DNA of 14,134 bases. Source: Halomonas sp. (GTDB lineage Bacteria; Pseudomonadota; Gammaproteobacteria; Pseudomonadales; Halomonadaceae). Within the stretch, counting starts at the first letter, position 1. Each line of letters begins with the position of its first letter. The stretch is from positions 1 through 14,134 of the forward strand of contig PWIZ01000385.1 in assembly GCA_003560175.1 (NCBI GenBank), given 5' to 3'. The translations under genes were made by a program, and so were the position numbers. Under the pieces are notes generated by a model. That model saw only the letters and a list, made by a program, of their open reading frames with translations, ran no database searches and was not told where the DNA came from. Below, piece by piece: positions 1 to 7,588 of this stretch.

Positions 1-32
1 AAAAATACAACAACCTTCTGGAGGAAGCCCTC

Positions 33-1808
33 ATGGCTCGCATGACCGCCGCTGAAGCCGCTATCCATGTGCTCAAGAAAGAAGGCGTCGATGTCGCCTT
101 CGGGGTGCCCGGCGCCGCCATCAACCCCTTCTACGCCGCCATGCGCCAGGTGGGCGGTATCGACCATATCCTCGCCCGCCACGTCGAGGGCGCCTCCCAC
201 ATGGCCGAGGGCTACACCCGGACGAAGGCCGGCAACATCGGGTTATGCATCGGCACCTCCGGCCCCGCCGGTACCGACATGATCACCGGGCTCTATTCGG
301 CCAGCGCCGACTCCATCCCGATCCTCTGCATCACCGGCCAGGCGCCCCGTGCCCGGCTGCACAAGGAGGACTTCCAGGCGGTGGATATCCAGGCGATCGC
401 CGGTTCCGTCACCAAGTGGGCGGTCACCGTGATGGAGCCGGCCCAGGTGCCGCGCGTCTTCCAGCAGGCCTTCCACCTGATGCGCTCCAGCCGCCCGGGC
501 CCGGTGCTGATCGACCTGCCCATCGACGTGCAGATGAGCGAGATCGAGTTCGATCCCGACACCTACGAGCCGCTGCCCGCCTTCAAGCCCCGGGCCACCC
601 GGGCCCAGGCCGAGAAGGCCATCGCCATGCTGCAGGCGGCCGAGCGCCCGCTGATCGTGGCCGGCGGCGGCATCTTCAACGCTGACGCCAGCGACCTGCT
701 GCTCGAGTTCGCCGAGCTCACCGGGGTGCCGGTGATCCCGACCCTGATGGGCTGGGGCGCCATCCCCGACGACCATCCGCTGATGGCGGGCATGGTGGGG
801 CTGCAGACCTCCCACCGCTACGGCAACGCTACCCTGCTCGCCGCGGACTTCGTGATGGGCATCGGCAACCGCTGGGCCAATCGCCACACCGGCAACGTCG
901 AGACCTACACCAAGGACCGCACCTTCGTGCACGTGGACATCGAGCCGACCCAGATCGGGCGCATCTTCGGGCCGGACTACGGCATCGTCTCCGACGCCCG
1001 GGCGGCGCTTGAGCTCTTCATCGAGGTGGCCCGGGAGCTCGAGGCGGCCGGCCGGCTCAAGCGCCGCGGCCGCTGGGCGGAGGAGTGCCAGGAGCGCAAG
1101 CGCACCCTGCTGCGCAAGACCCATTTCGATGACGTGCCGGTCAAGCCCCAGCGGGTCTTTGAAGAGATGAACCGCGTCTTCGGCCGCAACACCCGCTACG
1201 TCAGCACCATCGGGCTGTCGCAGATCGCCGGGGCCCAGTTCCTGCACGTCTACCAGCCGCGCCACTGGATCAACTGCGGCCAGGCGGGGCCACTGGGCTG
1301 GACCATCCCGGCGGCCCTGGGGGTGCGGCGCGCCGACCCGGAGGCCGAGGTGGTCGCCCTCTCCGGCGACTATGATTTCCAGTTCATGGTCGAGGAGCTG
1401 GCCGCCGGCGCCCAGTTCAACCTGCCCTGGATCCACGTGCTGGTGAACAACTCCTACCTGGGGTTGATTCGCCAGGCCCAGCGCGGCTTCGACATGGACT
1501 ACTGCGTGCAGCTCTCCTTCGAGAACATCAACTGCCCGGAGATCAACGGCTACGGGGTGGACCATGTCTCGGTGGTGGAGGGGCTGGGCTGCAAGGCGCT
1601 GCGCGTCACCCGGCCCGAGGAGATCGCCCCGGCGCTGGAGGAGGCTCGCCGCCTGATCGACGAACACCGCGTGCCGGTGGTGGTGGAGGTGATCCTGGAG
1701 CGGGTGACCAATATCGCCATGGGCACCGACCTGGACGGGGTCAACGAGTTCGAGGCCCTGGCCGAGTGCCACGAGGATGCGCCCACCTCCATCGCCGCCC
1801 TGACCTGA
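33..1808 (+). CDS. gcl: Glyoxylate carboligase (tartronate-semialdehyde synthase)
   Basis: This ThDP- and FAD-dependent enzyme condenses two glyoxylates into tartronate semialdehyde plus CO2 and opens the glycerate pathway. The 591-aa product matches the usual length (about 593 aa in E. coli). The N-terminal ThDP pyrimidine domain reads [15 protein letters not shown]; residue 51 is Val where most ThDP enzymes have the catalytic Glu, a hallmark of Gcl. The central domain follows (about 195-345), then the C-terminal ThDP pyrophosphate domain with a GDYDFQF...NNSYLG motif starting at Gly445. Stretches such as [20 protein letters not shown] and [20 protein letters not shown] are near-identical to E. 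coli Gcl as I recall it. The ATG at 33 follows a GGAGG at 20-24. It is the first visible gene of the operon; hyi starts 28 nt after its stop. The promoter lies at or before the window edge. Confidence 0.97.
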   Translation: MARMTAAEAAIHVLKKEGVDVAFGVPGAAINPFYAAMRQVGGIDHILARHVEGASHMAEGYTRTKAGNIGLCIGTSGPAGTDMITGLYSASADSIPILCITGQAPRARLHKEDFQAVDIQAIAGSVTKWAVTVMEPAQVPRVFQQAFHLMRSSRPGPVLIDLPIDVQMSEIEFDPDTYEPLPAFKPRATRAQAEKAIAMLQAAERPLIVAGGGIFNADASDLLLEFAELTGVPVIPTLMGWGAIPDDHPLMAGMVGLQTSHRYGNATLLAADFVMGIGNRWANRHTGNVETYTKDRTFVHVDIEPTQIGRIFGPDYGIVSDARAALELFIEVARELEAAGRLKRRGRWAEECQERKRTLLRKTHFDDVPVKPQRVFEEMNRVFGRNTRYVSTIGLSQIAGAQFLHVYQPRHWINCGQAGPLGWTIPAALGVRRADPEAEVVALSGDYDFQFMVEELAAGAQFNLPWIHVLVNNSYLGLIRQAQRGFDMDYCVQLSFENINCPEINGYGVDHVSVVEGLGCKALRVTRPEEIAPALEEARRLIDEHRVPVVVEVILERVTNIAMGTDLDGVNEFEALAECHEDAPTSIAALT

Positions 1809-1836
1809 GAAACGATAACGACCCAAGGAGTTTGCC

Positions 1837-2616
1837 ATGCCCAAGTTTGCCGCCAACCTCAGCATGCTGTTCACAGAGGTGGAGTTTCTCGACCGCTTCG
1901 AGGCCGCCGCCAAGGCCGGCTTCAAGGGCGTCGAGTACCTCTTCCCCTACGACTACCCGGCCGAGGAGCTCAAGCGGCGCCTGGACGCCAACGGCCTGAC
2001 CCAGGTGCTCTTCAACCTGCCGGCCGGCGACTGGGCCGCCGGCGAGCGCGGCATCGCTTGCCACCCGGACCGCGTCGAGGAGTTCCGCGAGGGCGTCGAG
2101 CGGGCCATCGCCTACGCCCGGGTGCTCGGCAATACCCAGGTCAACTGCCTGGCCGGCATCCAGCCGGAAGGCGTCAGCGACGACCAGGCGCGCGCCACCC
2201 TGGTGGAGAACCTGCGCTTTGCAGCCGAGAAGCTCGCGGCCGCCGGCATCCTGCTGATCGCCGAGCCCATCAACACCCGCGATATCCCCGGCTTCTTCCT
2301 CAACCGCACCGAGCAGGCGCTGGCGATCTTCGACGAGGTGGGCAGCGACAACCTCAAGCTGCAGTACGACATCTATCACATGCAGATCATGGAGGGGGAC
2401 CTGGCGCCCACCATCGAAACTCACCTGGCGCGCATCGCCCACGTGCAGATCGCCGACAACCCCGGTCGCCACGAGCCCGGCACCGGCGAGATCCACTACC
2501 CCTTCCTGTTTGCCCATCTGGACCGGCTGGGCTACCGGGGCTGGGTCAGCGCCGAGTACAAGCCGGCCGGCCGCACCGAGGAAGGGCTGGGCTGGCTGGA
2601 CGCCGCCCGAGGCTGA
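1837..2616 (+). CDS. hyi: Hydroxypyruvate isomerase
   Basis: The enzyme interconverts hydroxypyruvate and tartronate semialdehyde and normally accompanies gcl and glxR. The 259-aa product has the usual Hyi length (258 aa in E. coli) and a xylose-isomerase-like TIM-barrel fold. Diagnostic stretches are FAANLSMLFTEVEFLDRFE at the N-terminus, NLPAGDWAAGERGIAC near residues 60-75, KLQYDIYHMQIMEG, and HVQIADNPGRHEPGTGEI. The two catalytic glutamates expected in the family are present at Glu143 (AEPIN) and Glu240 (SAEYKP). The start is supported by AAGGAG at 1825-1830, six bases before the ATG. It lies 28 nt after gcl, so the two are surely co-transcribed. The following gap of 219 nt before glxR is unusually long for this operon. 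Confidence 0.96.
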   Translation: MPKFAANLSMLFTEVEFLDRFEAAAKAGFKGVEYLFPYDYPAEELKRRLDANGLTQVLFNLPAGDWAAGERGIACHPDRVEEFREGVERAIAYARVLGNTQVNCLAGIQPEGVSDDQARATLVENLRFAAEKLAAAGILLIAEPINTRDIPGFFLNRTEQALAIFDEVGSDNLKLQYDIYHMQIMEGDLAPTIETHLARIAHVQIADNPGRHEPGTGEIHYPFLFAHLDRLGYRGWVSAEYKPAGRTEEGLGWLDAARG

Positions 2617-2835
2617 AGGACTGAGGCGTTCTCCGACGCTGGCGATCCCCTTGGGGTCAACTGCCTGCCGGTATCTCGGCACTACTTTGCCAGCGTTGGC
2701 GGACCCCTCAGGGGCGACCTCGGCGCCTGTTGAGGCGAACCTGCCGCCAACGCCCAGAAAGATATGGGGACTCCCCGGGGCTGACCCCAAAGCGGCCATG
2801 CCGCCGACATAACAAGAGACCAGAGGAGAGCAAGT
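2617..2835 (+). other. Structured hyi-glxR intergenic region with nested inverted repeats
   Basis: This 219-nt stretch has no convincing reading frame but many inverted repeats. A 10-bp pair GCGTTGGCGG (2693-2702) and CCGCCAACGC (2744-2753) encloses two small hairpins: CCCC/GGGG around 2704-2714, and CGCCT-GTTG-AGGCG at 2724-2737. An outer pair TTGGGGTCA (2651-2659) and TGACCCCAA (2782-2790) brackets that structure. ACGCTGGC (2636-2643) is complementary to GCCAGCGT (2689-2696), which shares bases with the left arm of the 10-bp stem, so the two pairings exclude each other. No U-tract follows, so this is not a simple terminator. It could be an mRNA processing or stability element, an attenuator-like switch, or an interspersed palindromic repeat. 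The inverted repeats are seen directly; any function is inference. Confidence 0.55.
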
Positions 2836-3723
2836 ATGAGCAAGATCGGATTTATTGGCCTGGGCATCATGGGCCGCCCCATGGCGGGCCACCTGCTGGA
2901 CGCCGGCCACGAGGTCGTCACCGTCAGGCGCGGGAAGCTTGACGCCACCCTGGCCGAAAAGGGCATGCGCGAGCTCGAAAGCCCCGCAGCAGTGGCCGCC
3001 GAGGCGGAGGTGATCATCACCATGGTGCCGGATACCCCGGACGTGGAGGCGGTGCTCTTCGGCGAGAATGGTGTCATCGAGGGCCTGACGCCCGGCACCC
3101 TGGTGATCGACATGAGCTCCATCGCCCCCATCGCGACCCAGGGCTTCGCCAAGCGTGTCCATGAGGCTGGCGGCGAATACGTCGACGCCCCGGTCTCCGG
3201 CGGGGAGGGCGGGGCCATCAACGCGGCCCTGACCATCATGGTCGGCGCCACGGAAGCGGGCTTCGAGCGTGCCCGGCCGATCCTCGAGGTAATGGGCAAG
3301 ACCATCACCCATATCGGCGGCCACGGCGCCGGCCAGACCTGCAAGGTAGCCAACCAGATCGTGGTGGCCCTGACCATCGAGGCGGTGGCCGAGGGCCTAC
3401 TGTTCGCCTCGAAGGCCGGCGCCGACGTGGCCAGGGTGCGCGAGTCGCTGCTCGGCGGCCTGGCCCAGTCGAAGATCCTCGACGTCCATGGCGCGCGCAT
3501 GATCGAGCGTACCTTTGATCCGGGCTTCAAGATCAAGCTGCACCAGAAGGACCTCAACCTGGCGCTGGAAGGGGCCCGCAGCCTCGACCTCGCGCTGCCC
3601 GGCACCGCCAACGCCCAGCAGCTGTTCCAGGCCTGCGCGGCTCTGGGCGGTGCCGACTGGGATCACGCCGGCATCCTGCGGGCGCTGGAGACGCTGGCCG
3701 ACCACGAAGTCGGCCAGGCATGA
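2836..3723 (+). CDS. glxR: 2-hydroxy-3-oxopropionate (tartronate semialdehyde) reductase
   Basis: The enzyme reduces tartronate semialdehyde to D-glycerate with NAD(P)H. The 295-aa product belongs to the beta-hydroxyacid dehydrogenase family. It opens with the Rossmann motif GFIGLGIMGRPMAGHLL, followed by MVPDTPDVEAVLFGENG, the substrate-binding DAPVSGGEGGA, and the catalytic-lysine motif GAGQTCKVANQIVVAL with Lys170. The C-terminal helical domain carries FKIKLHQKDLNLAL. These features match E. coli GlxR/GarR closely. An AGAGGAGAG sequence at 2822-2830 precedes the ATG at 2836. It is third in the operon; a remnant of ttuD begins 24 nt after its stop. The neighbours make GlxR, fed by Gcl and Hyi, a better name than GarR of the galactarate pathway. 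Confidence 0.95.
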   Translation: MSKIGFIGLGIMGRPMAGHLLDAGHEVVTVRRGKLDATLAEKGMRELESPAAVAAEAEVIITMVPDTPDVEAVLFGENGVIEGLTPGTLVIDMSSIAPIATQGFAKRVHEAGGEYVDAPVSGGEGGAINAALTIMVGATEAGFERARPILEVMGKTITHIGGHGAGQTCKVANQIVVALTIEAVAEGLLFASKAGADVARVRESLLGGLAQSKILDVHGARMIERTFDPGFKIKLHQKDLNLALEGARSLDLALPGTANAQQLFQACAALGGADWDHAGILRALETLADHEVGQA

Positions 3724-3747
3724 GTCGGTCCGCCGCGAGGAGCGCCC

Positions 3748-4327
3748 ATGACCGCGATCCCATCGCTGGAGACACCGCCGTGGCGGCGGTGCATCCCCGA
3801 TGCCTTGCTCGAGGAGAGCCTGCCCGAGCCCCCCCCGCCGGACGCACCCTGATGGTGGGCGCCGGCAAGGCCGCTGCCGCCATGGCCGCAGCCCTGGAAC
3901 GCGCCTGACAGGCGCGTCATCCCGAGGCGCCACTGTCGGGGCTGGTGGTGACCCGCTATGGCCATCATGTTCAAGGGCATGCTGAGCCCTGTGAACGCAT
4001 CGAGGTGCTCGAGGCCGCTCATCCCATACCCGACGATCTGGGCCAGCTTGCTGCCCGGCGCATGTTCGAGGCCGTCACGGGCCTCGGCGAGGCGGATCGG
4101 GTGATCGCCCTGATTTCGGGCGGCGGTTCGGCGCTGATGAGCCCCGGGTGCTGGCCCGCGCCAGCTCCGAGGCGTCGGGCGTCGACGTGCGCCTGCTGGA
4201 CGATTACCTGTCACGCAATGACGCGTATACTTTCTTTAATACGTTCGACCGGCTGATCGTGACCGGGCCGACGCGCACCAACGTCAACGATCTCCGTGCC
4301 ATTCTTGTCTTGCCGAGGACACCATGA
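3748..4327 (+). pseudogene. ttuD: Degraded glycerate kinase (MOFRL/TtuD family)
   Basis: In Pseudomonas-type clusters the gene between glxR and pyk is ttuD, an MOFRL-family glycerate kinase or hydroxypyruvate reductase of about 420 aa. Only broken pieces remain here. A start (ATG 3748, GAGGAG at 3737-3742) is followed by fragments in alternating frames: TAVAAVHP at about 3774, LLEESLPEP at about 3805, then AGRTLMVGAGKAAAAM. The last frame change falls at a run of eight C (3829-3836). A TGA at 3906-3908 stands where relatives have Trp (ERA-W). The frame continues through LVVTRYGHH, EAAHPIPD and ISGGGSALMSP. Near 4140-4148 it jumps, with a frame change, to the C-terminal part ([19 protein letters not shown], then [12 protein letters not shown]), losing the middle of the protein. 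The stop (4325-4327) still overlaps the pyk start. The gene is surely non-functional as a kinase. Confidence 0.9.
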
Positions 4328-5808
4328 CGCTTCCCCCCCACGCTCCCATCCATGACCCCATCCGCCGTACCAAGATCGTCGCCACCCTGGGTCCAGCCAG
4401 CGACCCGGAGGGCGTGCTGGAGGCCATGATCGCGGCCGGCGTCGACGTGGTCCGCCTCAACTTCTCCCACGGCAGTGCCGACGACCATCGCCAGCGCCTG
4501 GTGCGGGTCCGCGAGATCGCCGATCGCCTAGGCAGAAGCGTCGCTGCACTCGGCGACCTCCAGGGCCCCAAGATCCGCATCGCCCGCTTCCGCGAGGGCG
4601 CCGTCGAGCTCGCCGAAGGCGTGCCCTTCGTGCTCGACATGGCGCTCGACGGCAACGCCGGCGACGCCTCCCGGGTCGGCTGCGATTATCAGCAGCTGAT
4701 CGACGACGTGGCCCCGGGCGACCGCCTGCTGCTCGACGATGGCCGGATGGTGCTCGACGTTACCGCCGTCCAGGGTCGCGAGATCCACACCACCGTGGTG
4801 GTGGGCGGCAAGCTCTCCAACAACAAGGGCATCAACAAGCAGGGCGGCGGCCTCTCGGCGCCGGCGCTCACCGACAAGGATCGCGCGGATCTCGCCACCG
4901 CGGTCGAGATCGGCGTCGATTACCTGGCGGTGTCGTTTCCGCGCAGCGCCGCCGATATGCACGAGGCCCGTGCGCTGCTCGGCAAGGCCGGGGCCGAGAT
5001 CGGCCTGGTGGCCAAGCTGGAGCGCGCCGAGGCGGTGGCCGATGAAGCGACCCTGGACGGCATCATCGAGGCCAGCGAGGCGGTGATGGTGGCTCGCGGC
5101 GATCTCGGCGTGGAGATCGGCGACGCCAAGCTGATCGGTATGCAGAAGCGCATCATCAAGCGCGCCCGCACGCTGAACCGTGCGGTGATCACCGCCACCC
5201 AGATGATGGAGTCGATGATCGAGTCGCCCCTGCCCACCCGGGCCGAGGTGTTCGACGTGGCCAACGCAGTGCTCGACGGCACCGATGCGGTGATGCTCTC
5301 CGCCGAGACCGCCGCCGGCGATTTCCCGGTGGAGACCGTCGAGGCCATGGATCGGGTCTGCTTGGGCGCCGAGCGCGAGAAGATCGCCCAGGAATCCGGC
5401 CACCGCATCCACGAGGGCTTCTCGCGGATCGACGAGACCATCGCGCTCTCCGCCATGTACGCCGCCAACCACTTGTCGGGGGTGGCCGCCATCGCCTGCA
5501 TGACCTCCACCGGCTATACGCCGCTGATTGCCTCGCGGATCAGTTCGGGCCTGCCCATCGTCGGCCTGGCCCACAGCCCGGTGGCTCAGCGGCGCATGGC
5601 GCTCTACCGCGGGGTGGTCTCGTTGCCCTTCGACACCCGCGACATGACTCCCCTGGAACTCAACGAGCGGGCGCTGTCGCTGCTGGTGGAGAAGGGGATC
5701 GCCGAGTCCGGTGACCACGTGATCCTGACCCGCGGCGACCACATGAACGCCCACGGCGGCACCAACACGATGAAGATCCTCGACGTGAACGCAAATCACG
5801 GGGTCTGA
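4324..5808 (+). CDS. pyk: Pyruvate kinase
   Basis: The enzyme transfers phosphate from PEP to ADP, giving pyruvate and ATP. In this operon it ends the route glyoxylate, glycerate, 2-phosphoglycerate, PEP, pyruvate. The 494-aa product has all main family motifs: [12 protein letters not shown] and VVRLNFSHG at the N-terminus, [12 protein letters not shown] at the start of the inserted B domain, Lys231 and Glu233 in [22 protein letters not shown] with Asp260, and [20 protein letters not shown]. The C-terminal allosteric domain ends in THGGTN-like [10 protein letters not shown]. The ATG overlaps the ttuD remnant stop as ATGA, with GAGGA at 4315-4319. Because ttuD is broken, translational coupling to an intact upstream gene is lost and initiation must rely on its own site. 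PykA and PykF subtypes cannot be separated by eye, so the general symbol is used. Confidence 0.96.
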   Translation: MTLPPHAPIHDPIRRTKIVATLGPASDPEGVLEAMIAAGVDVVRLNFSHGSADDHRQRLVRVREIADRLGRSVAALGDLQGPKIRIARFREGAVELAEGVPFVLDMALDGNAGDASRVGCDYQQLIDDVAPGDRLLLDDGRMVLDVTAVQGREIHTTVVVGGKLSNNKGINKQGGGLSAPALTDKDRADLATAVEIGVDYLAVSFPRSAADMHEARALLGKAGAEIGLVAKLERAEAVADEATLDGIIEASEAVMVARGDLGVEIGDAKLIGMQKRIIKRARTLNRAVITATQMMESMIESPLPTRAEVFDVANAVLDGTDAVMLSAETAAGDFPVETVEAMDRVCLGAEREKIAQESGHRIHEGFSRIDETIALSAMYAANHLSGVAAIACMTSTGYTPLIASRISSGLPIVGLAHSPVAQRRMALYRGVVSLPFDTRDMTPLELNERALSLLVEKGIAESGDHVILTRGDHMNAHGGTNTMKILDVNANHGV

Positions 5809-5824
5809 TCCTGTATACAGGATC
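5807..5824. promoter_or_regulatory. 18-bp perfect palindrome, likely GntR-family operator
   Basis: GATCCTGTATACAGGATC is a perfect 18-bp palindrome. Its first two bases are the last two of the pyk stop codon, and it lies 86 nt before the start of the GntR regulator gene. The core GTATAC with flanking dyad symmetry resembles operators of several FadR/FCD-type GntR regulators (ExuR/UxuR and VanR types carry a GTATAC centre). No U-run follows, so it is a poor terminator. The palindrome is seen directly. Its role as an autoregulatory operator for the downstream gene, perhaps also used at the gcl promoter, is inference. Confidence 0.6.
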
Positions 5825-5910
5825 GCTTCACTATGTGGCCAGTCATCGGGAAACGTGCGAAGGTGCCTCGATCATCGGCGCCATCGTCGTAAGCCAAGTC
5901 TGGAGGAAAG

Positions 5911-6642
5911 ATGAGCGGCTCCTGGAGAGAAGACGTCGAGGCTGCTGTCCTGGCGGGCGAGCGGATCAGCGACCGGCAAATTGTCGACCGGGTCCGGCAC
6001 GCGGTGCTGACCCAGCGTCTCCCGCCCGGCACGCGGCTCCCGGAGGTATCGCTGGGCGAGATCTTCGGAGTGAGCCGCTCGGTGGTGCGCAAGGCCTTGA
6101 CCCGCCTGGCCGCCGACCATGTCATCGACCAGCGTCCCAACCAGGTAGCTCGCATCCGCGCGCCGAGCATCACCGAGACCCGTGAGACCTTCGCCGCTCG
6201 CCGCCTGGTGGAGGGCGAAGTCGTCGCCCTGCTGGCCGGCCAGGTGGATGCCGAGTCGCTTGATGACTTGGCCCGGGAAGCGGCCTGCGAGACCCAGGCC
6301 CATGCCCGCCGGGACGAGCCGGCCCGCATCGAGCACTCCCTGGCGATCCACCATCGCCTGGCCGACCTCTCCCCCAATCGGGTGCTCGGCGCCATGCTCA
6401 CCGATCTGATCCTGCGCACCTCTATCGTCATCGCCCTCTACAAGCGGCCGTCGCTGGCCTCGTGCTACCTGGCGGAGGACCATCCGCGACTGCTGGAGGC
6501 GCTTCGCGACGGCAACGCCGAAGGGGCTCGGAGCGCGGTAGTGAAGCATCTGGATAGCCTGCTGGATCTGCTTGACCTGGGGCCCCGCGCAACCGAGACC
6601 GACCTCAAGGCGATCTTCGGTGCCGCCACCGCGGACGCCTGA
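5911..6642 (+). CDS. GntR family (FadR/FCD subfamily) transcriptional regulator
   Basis: The 243-aa product has an N-terminal winged helix-turn-helix (about 19-88) with LPPGTRLPEVSLGEIFGVSR and SVVRKALTRLAADHVI, typical of GntR proteins. An all-helical FCD effector domain follows (about 90-225), with histidines in IEHSLAIHHRLADL and VVKHLDSLLDLL that suit the usual metal or ligand site. It probably acts as a cytoplasmic repressor released by a small acid. GGAGGA at 5902-5907 supports the ATG at 5911. It follows the gcl-pyk operon in the same direction, with the palindrome at 5807-5824 in between. In Pseudomonas putida a GntR regulator called GclR controls the gcl cluster; an equivalent role is likely here but is inference from position. 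The effector (for example glyoxylate or a purine-breakdown product) cannot be read from sequence. Confidence 0.9.
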   Translation: MSGSWREDVEAAVLAGERISDRQIVDRVRHAVLTQRLPPGTRLPEVSLGEIFGVSRSVVRKALTRLAADHVIDQRPNQVARIRAPSITETRETFAARRLVEGEVVALLAGQVDAESLDDLAREAACETQAHARRDEPARIEHSLAIHHRLADLSPNRVLGAMLTDLILRTSIVIALYKRPSLASCYLAEDHPRLLEALRDGNAEGARSAVVKHLDSLLDLLDLGPRATETDLKAIFGAATADA

Positions 6643-6651
6643 CCCCGACGC

Positions 6652-6675
6652 CGGCACTGACCTAGATCAGTGCCG
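6652..6675 (+). terminator. Hairpin after the GntR gene, possible terminator
   Basis: CGGCACTGA (6652-6660) and TCAGTGCCG (6667-6675) form a perfect 9-bp stem with a six-base loop, CCTAGA. It starts ten bases after the regulator stop codon. No run of T follows on either strand, so it is not a classical intrinsic terminator. It could be a Rho-associated 3' end stabiliser or a protein-binding dyad. The stem is certain; the function is a guess. Confidence 0.45.
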
Positions 6676-6715
6676 CCTGCCGGCGATGGCTCATGGTCTT
6701 GTGGTGGCCCTTTGC

Positions 6716-6734
6716 GCTGGCTGACAATGCCAGC
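6716..6734 (+). promoter_or_regulatory. Small hairpin in the modA leader
   Basis: GCTGGC (6716-6721) and GCCAGC (6729-6734) form a 6-bp stem around TGACAAT, ending 26 nt before the modA ATG. I see neither a ModE-type operator (CGTTATAT-like dyad) nor a recognisable molybdenum-cofactor riboswitch in the 118-nt leader. The dyad is short enough to be chance. Confidence 0.25.
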
Positions 6735-6760
6735 ACTCCTCTCGGGATCCGGAGATCTCC

Positions 6761-7588
6761 ATGCGTTCACGATGTGCGGCCTGGCTGCTTGGCCTGGCCC
6801 TGTTCTTTCCCGCGACCCTGCTCAAGGCGGACGTTCCCACGGTAGCGGCGGCCTCGGACCTGCAGTTCGCGCTCACCGAGGCCGCCGAGCGATTCCGTGA
6901 CGAAACAGGACGCGAGCTGCGCCTCAATTTCGGCTCTTCCGGCAACTTTCGCCGTCAGATCGCCCAGGGGGCGCCCTTCGAGCTCTACCTCTCCGCCGAC
7001 GAGGAGTATGTGCTGGCACTCCACGAGGAGGGGCGCATAGAGGACGAGGGTGCGGTCTATGCCATCGGCCGGCTGGCGTGGATGCAGCGCCCGGGCCGCG
7101 ACGACCTGCCGGAAGATGACGATCCCCTGGCCGGGGTGCGCGAGGCGATCGACACTCATGCTGCAGGGCAGGGACGACCGCGCCTGGCCCTGGCCAATCC
7201 GGAGCACGCCCCTTATGGCGTCGCTGCCATGCAGGCCCTTGAGTATGCCGGCCTGTGGGAAGCGGCGGCGCCGTTACGTATCCTCGGCGAGAATGTTTCC
7301 CAGGCCGCCCAGTTCGCGCTCACCAGCGATGCCCGCGGCGGCCTGGTGGCCTGGTCCCTGGCGCTGGCTCCGGCACTCGCCGAGCGCAGTGACCACGTGC
7401 TGATTCCCGAGGCTTGGCATGCGCCACTCGTGCAGCGCATGGCGCTGGTCAAGGGCGCCGGCGAGACCTCGCGGGCCTTTTACGCCTGGCTGCAGGAGGA
7501 GAAGGCTCGAGCGATCCTGGCTGACTATGGTTTTCGTCTGCCCGGTCATGATATGCCACCCTCCGATCAGGGAGACACCGCGCCCTGA
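6761..7588 (+). CDS. modA: Molybdate ABC transporter substrate-binding protein
   Basis: This periplasmic protein captures molybdate or tungstate and delivers it to ModBC. The 275-aa product starts with a Sec signal peptide (basic MRSR, hydrophobic core LLGLALFFPATLL, likely cleavage near residue 23 before DVPTVAAASDL). The mature protein shows ModA signatures: VAAASDLQFALTEAAERF, the oxyanion-binding FGSSGNFRRQI, GAPFELYLSADEEYV, a hinge segment LALANPEHAPYGVAA, and ENVSQAAQFALTSDARGG. GGAG at 6751-6754 supports the ATG. Its TGA overlaps the modB ATG by one base. The C-terminal tail of about 15 residues after YGFRLPGHD is hydrophilic and probably disordered. Molybdate versus tungstate preference cannot be told from sequence. 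Confidence 0.95.
   Translation: MRSRCAAWLLGLALFFPATLLKADVPTVAAASDLQFALTEAAERFRDETGRELRLNFGSSGNFRRQIAQGAPFELYLSADEEYVLALHEEGRIEDEGAVYAIGRLAWMQRPGRDDLPEDDDPLAGVREAIDTHAAGQGRPRLALANPEHAPYGVAAMQALEYAGLWEAAAPLRILGENVSQAAQFALTSDARGGLVAWSLALAPALAERSDHVLIPEAWHAPLVQRMALVKGAGETSRAFYAWLQEEKARAILADYGFRLPGHDMPPSDQGDTAP

Noticed and set aside
243..1925. Long open frame of 560 codons on the minus strand opposite gcl
   Set aside because: It is the antisense shadow of gcl in GC-rich DNA; the translation is low-complexity and rich in Gly, His, Leu, Val and Asp, without recognisable domains, whereas the + strand product is a textbook Gcl.
2510..2812. Possible 100-aa gene in the hyi-glxR gap
   Set aside because: It starts inside hyi in another frame, has no good ribosome site and shows no protein-like composition; the gap is better described by its inverted repeats.
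1741..3324. Minus-strand open frame of 527 codons across hyi and glxR
   Set aside because: It spans two clear + strand genes and their gap and has no family motif; it is an antisense shadow.
4223..4228. GTATAC inside the ttuD remnant as a second regulator site
   Set aside because: It lies within codons for the conserved Ala-Tyr-Thr of the MOFRL motif and has no flanking dyad symmetry.
4528..5799. Minus-strand open frame of 423 codons opposite pyk
   Set aside because: It is a complement of the pyk coding sequence, with a His/Gly/Val/Asp-rich translation and no motifs.
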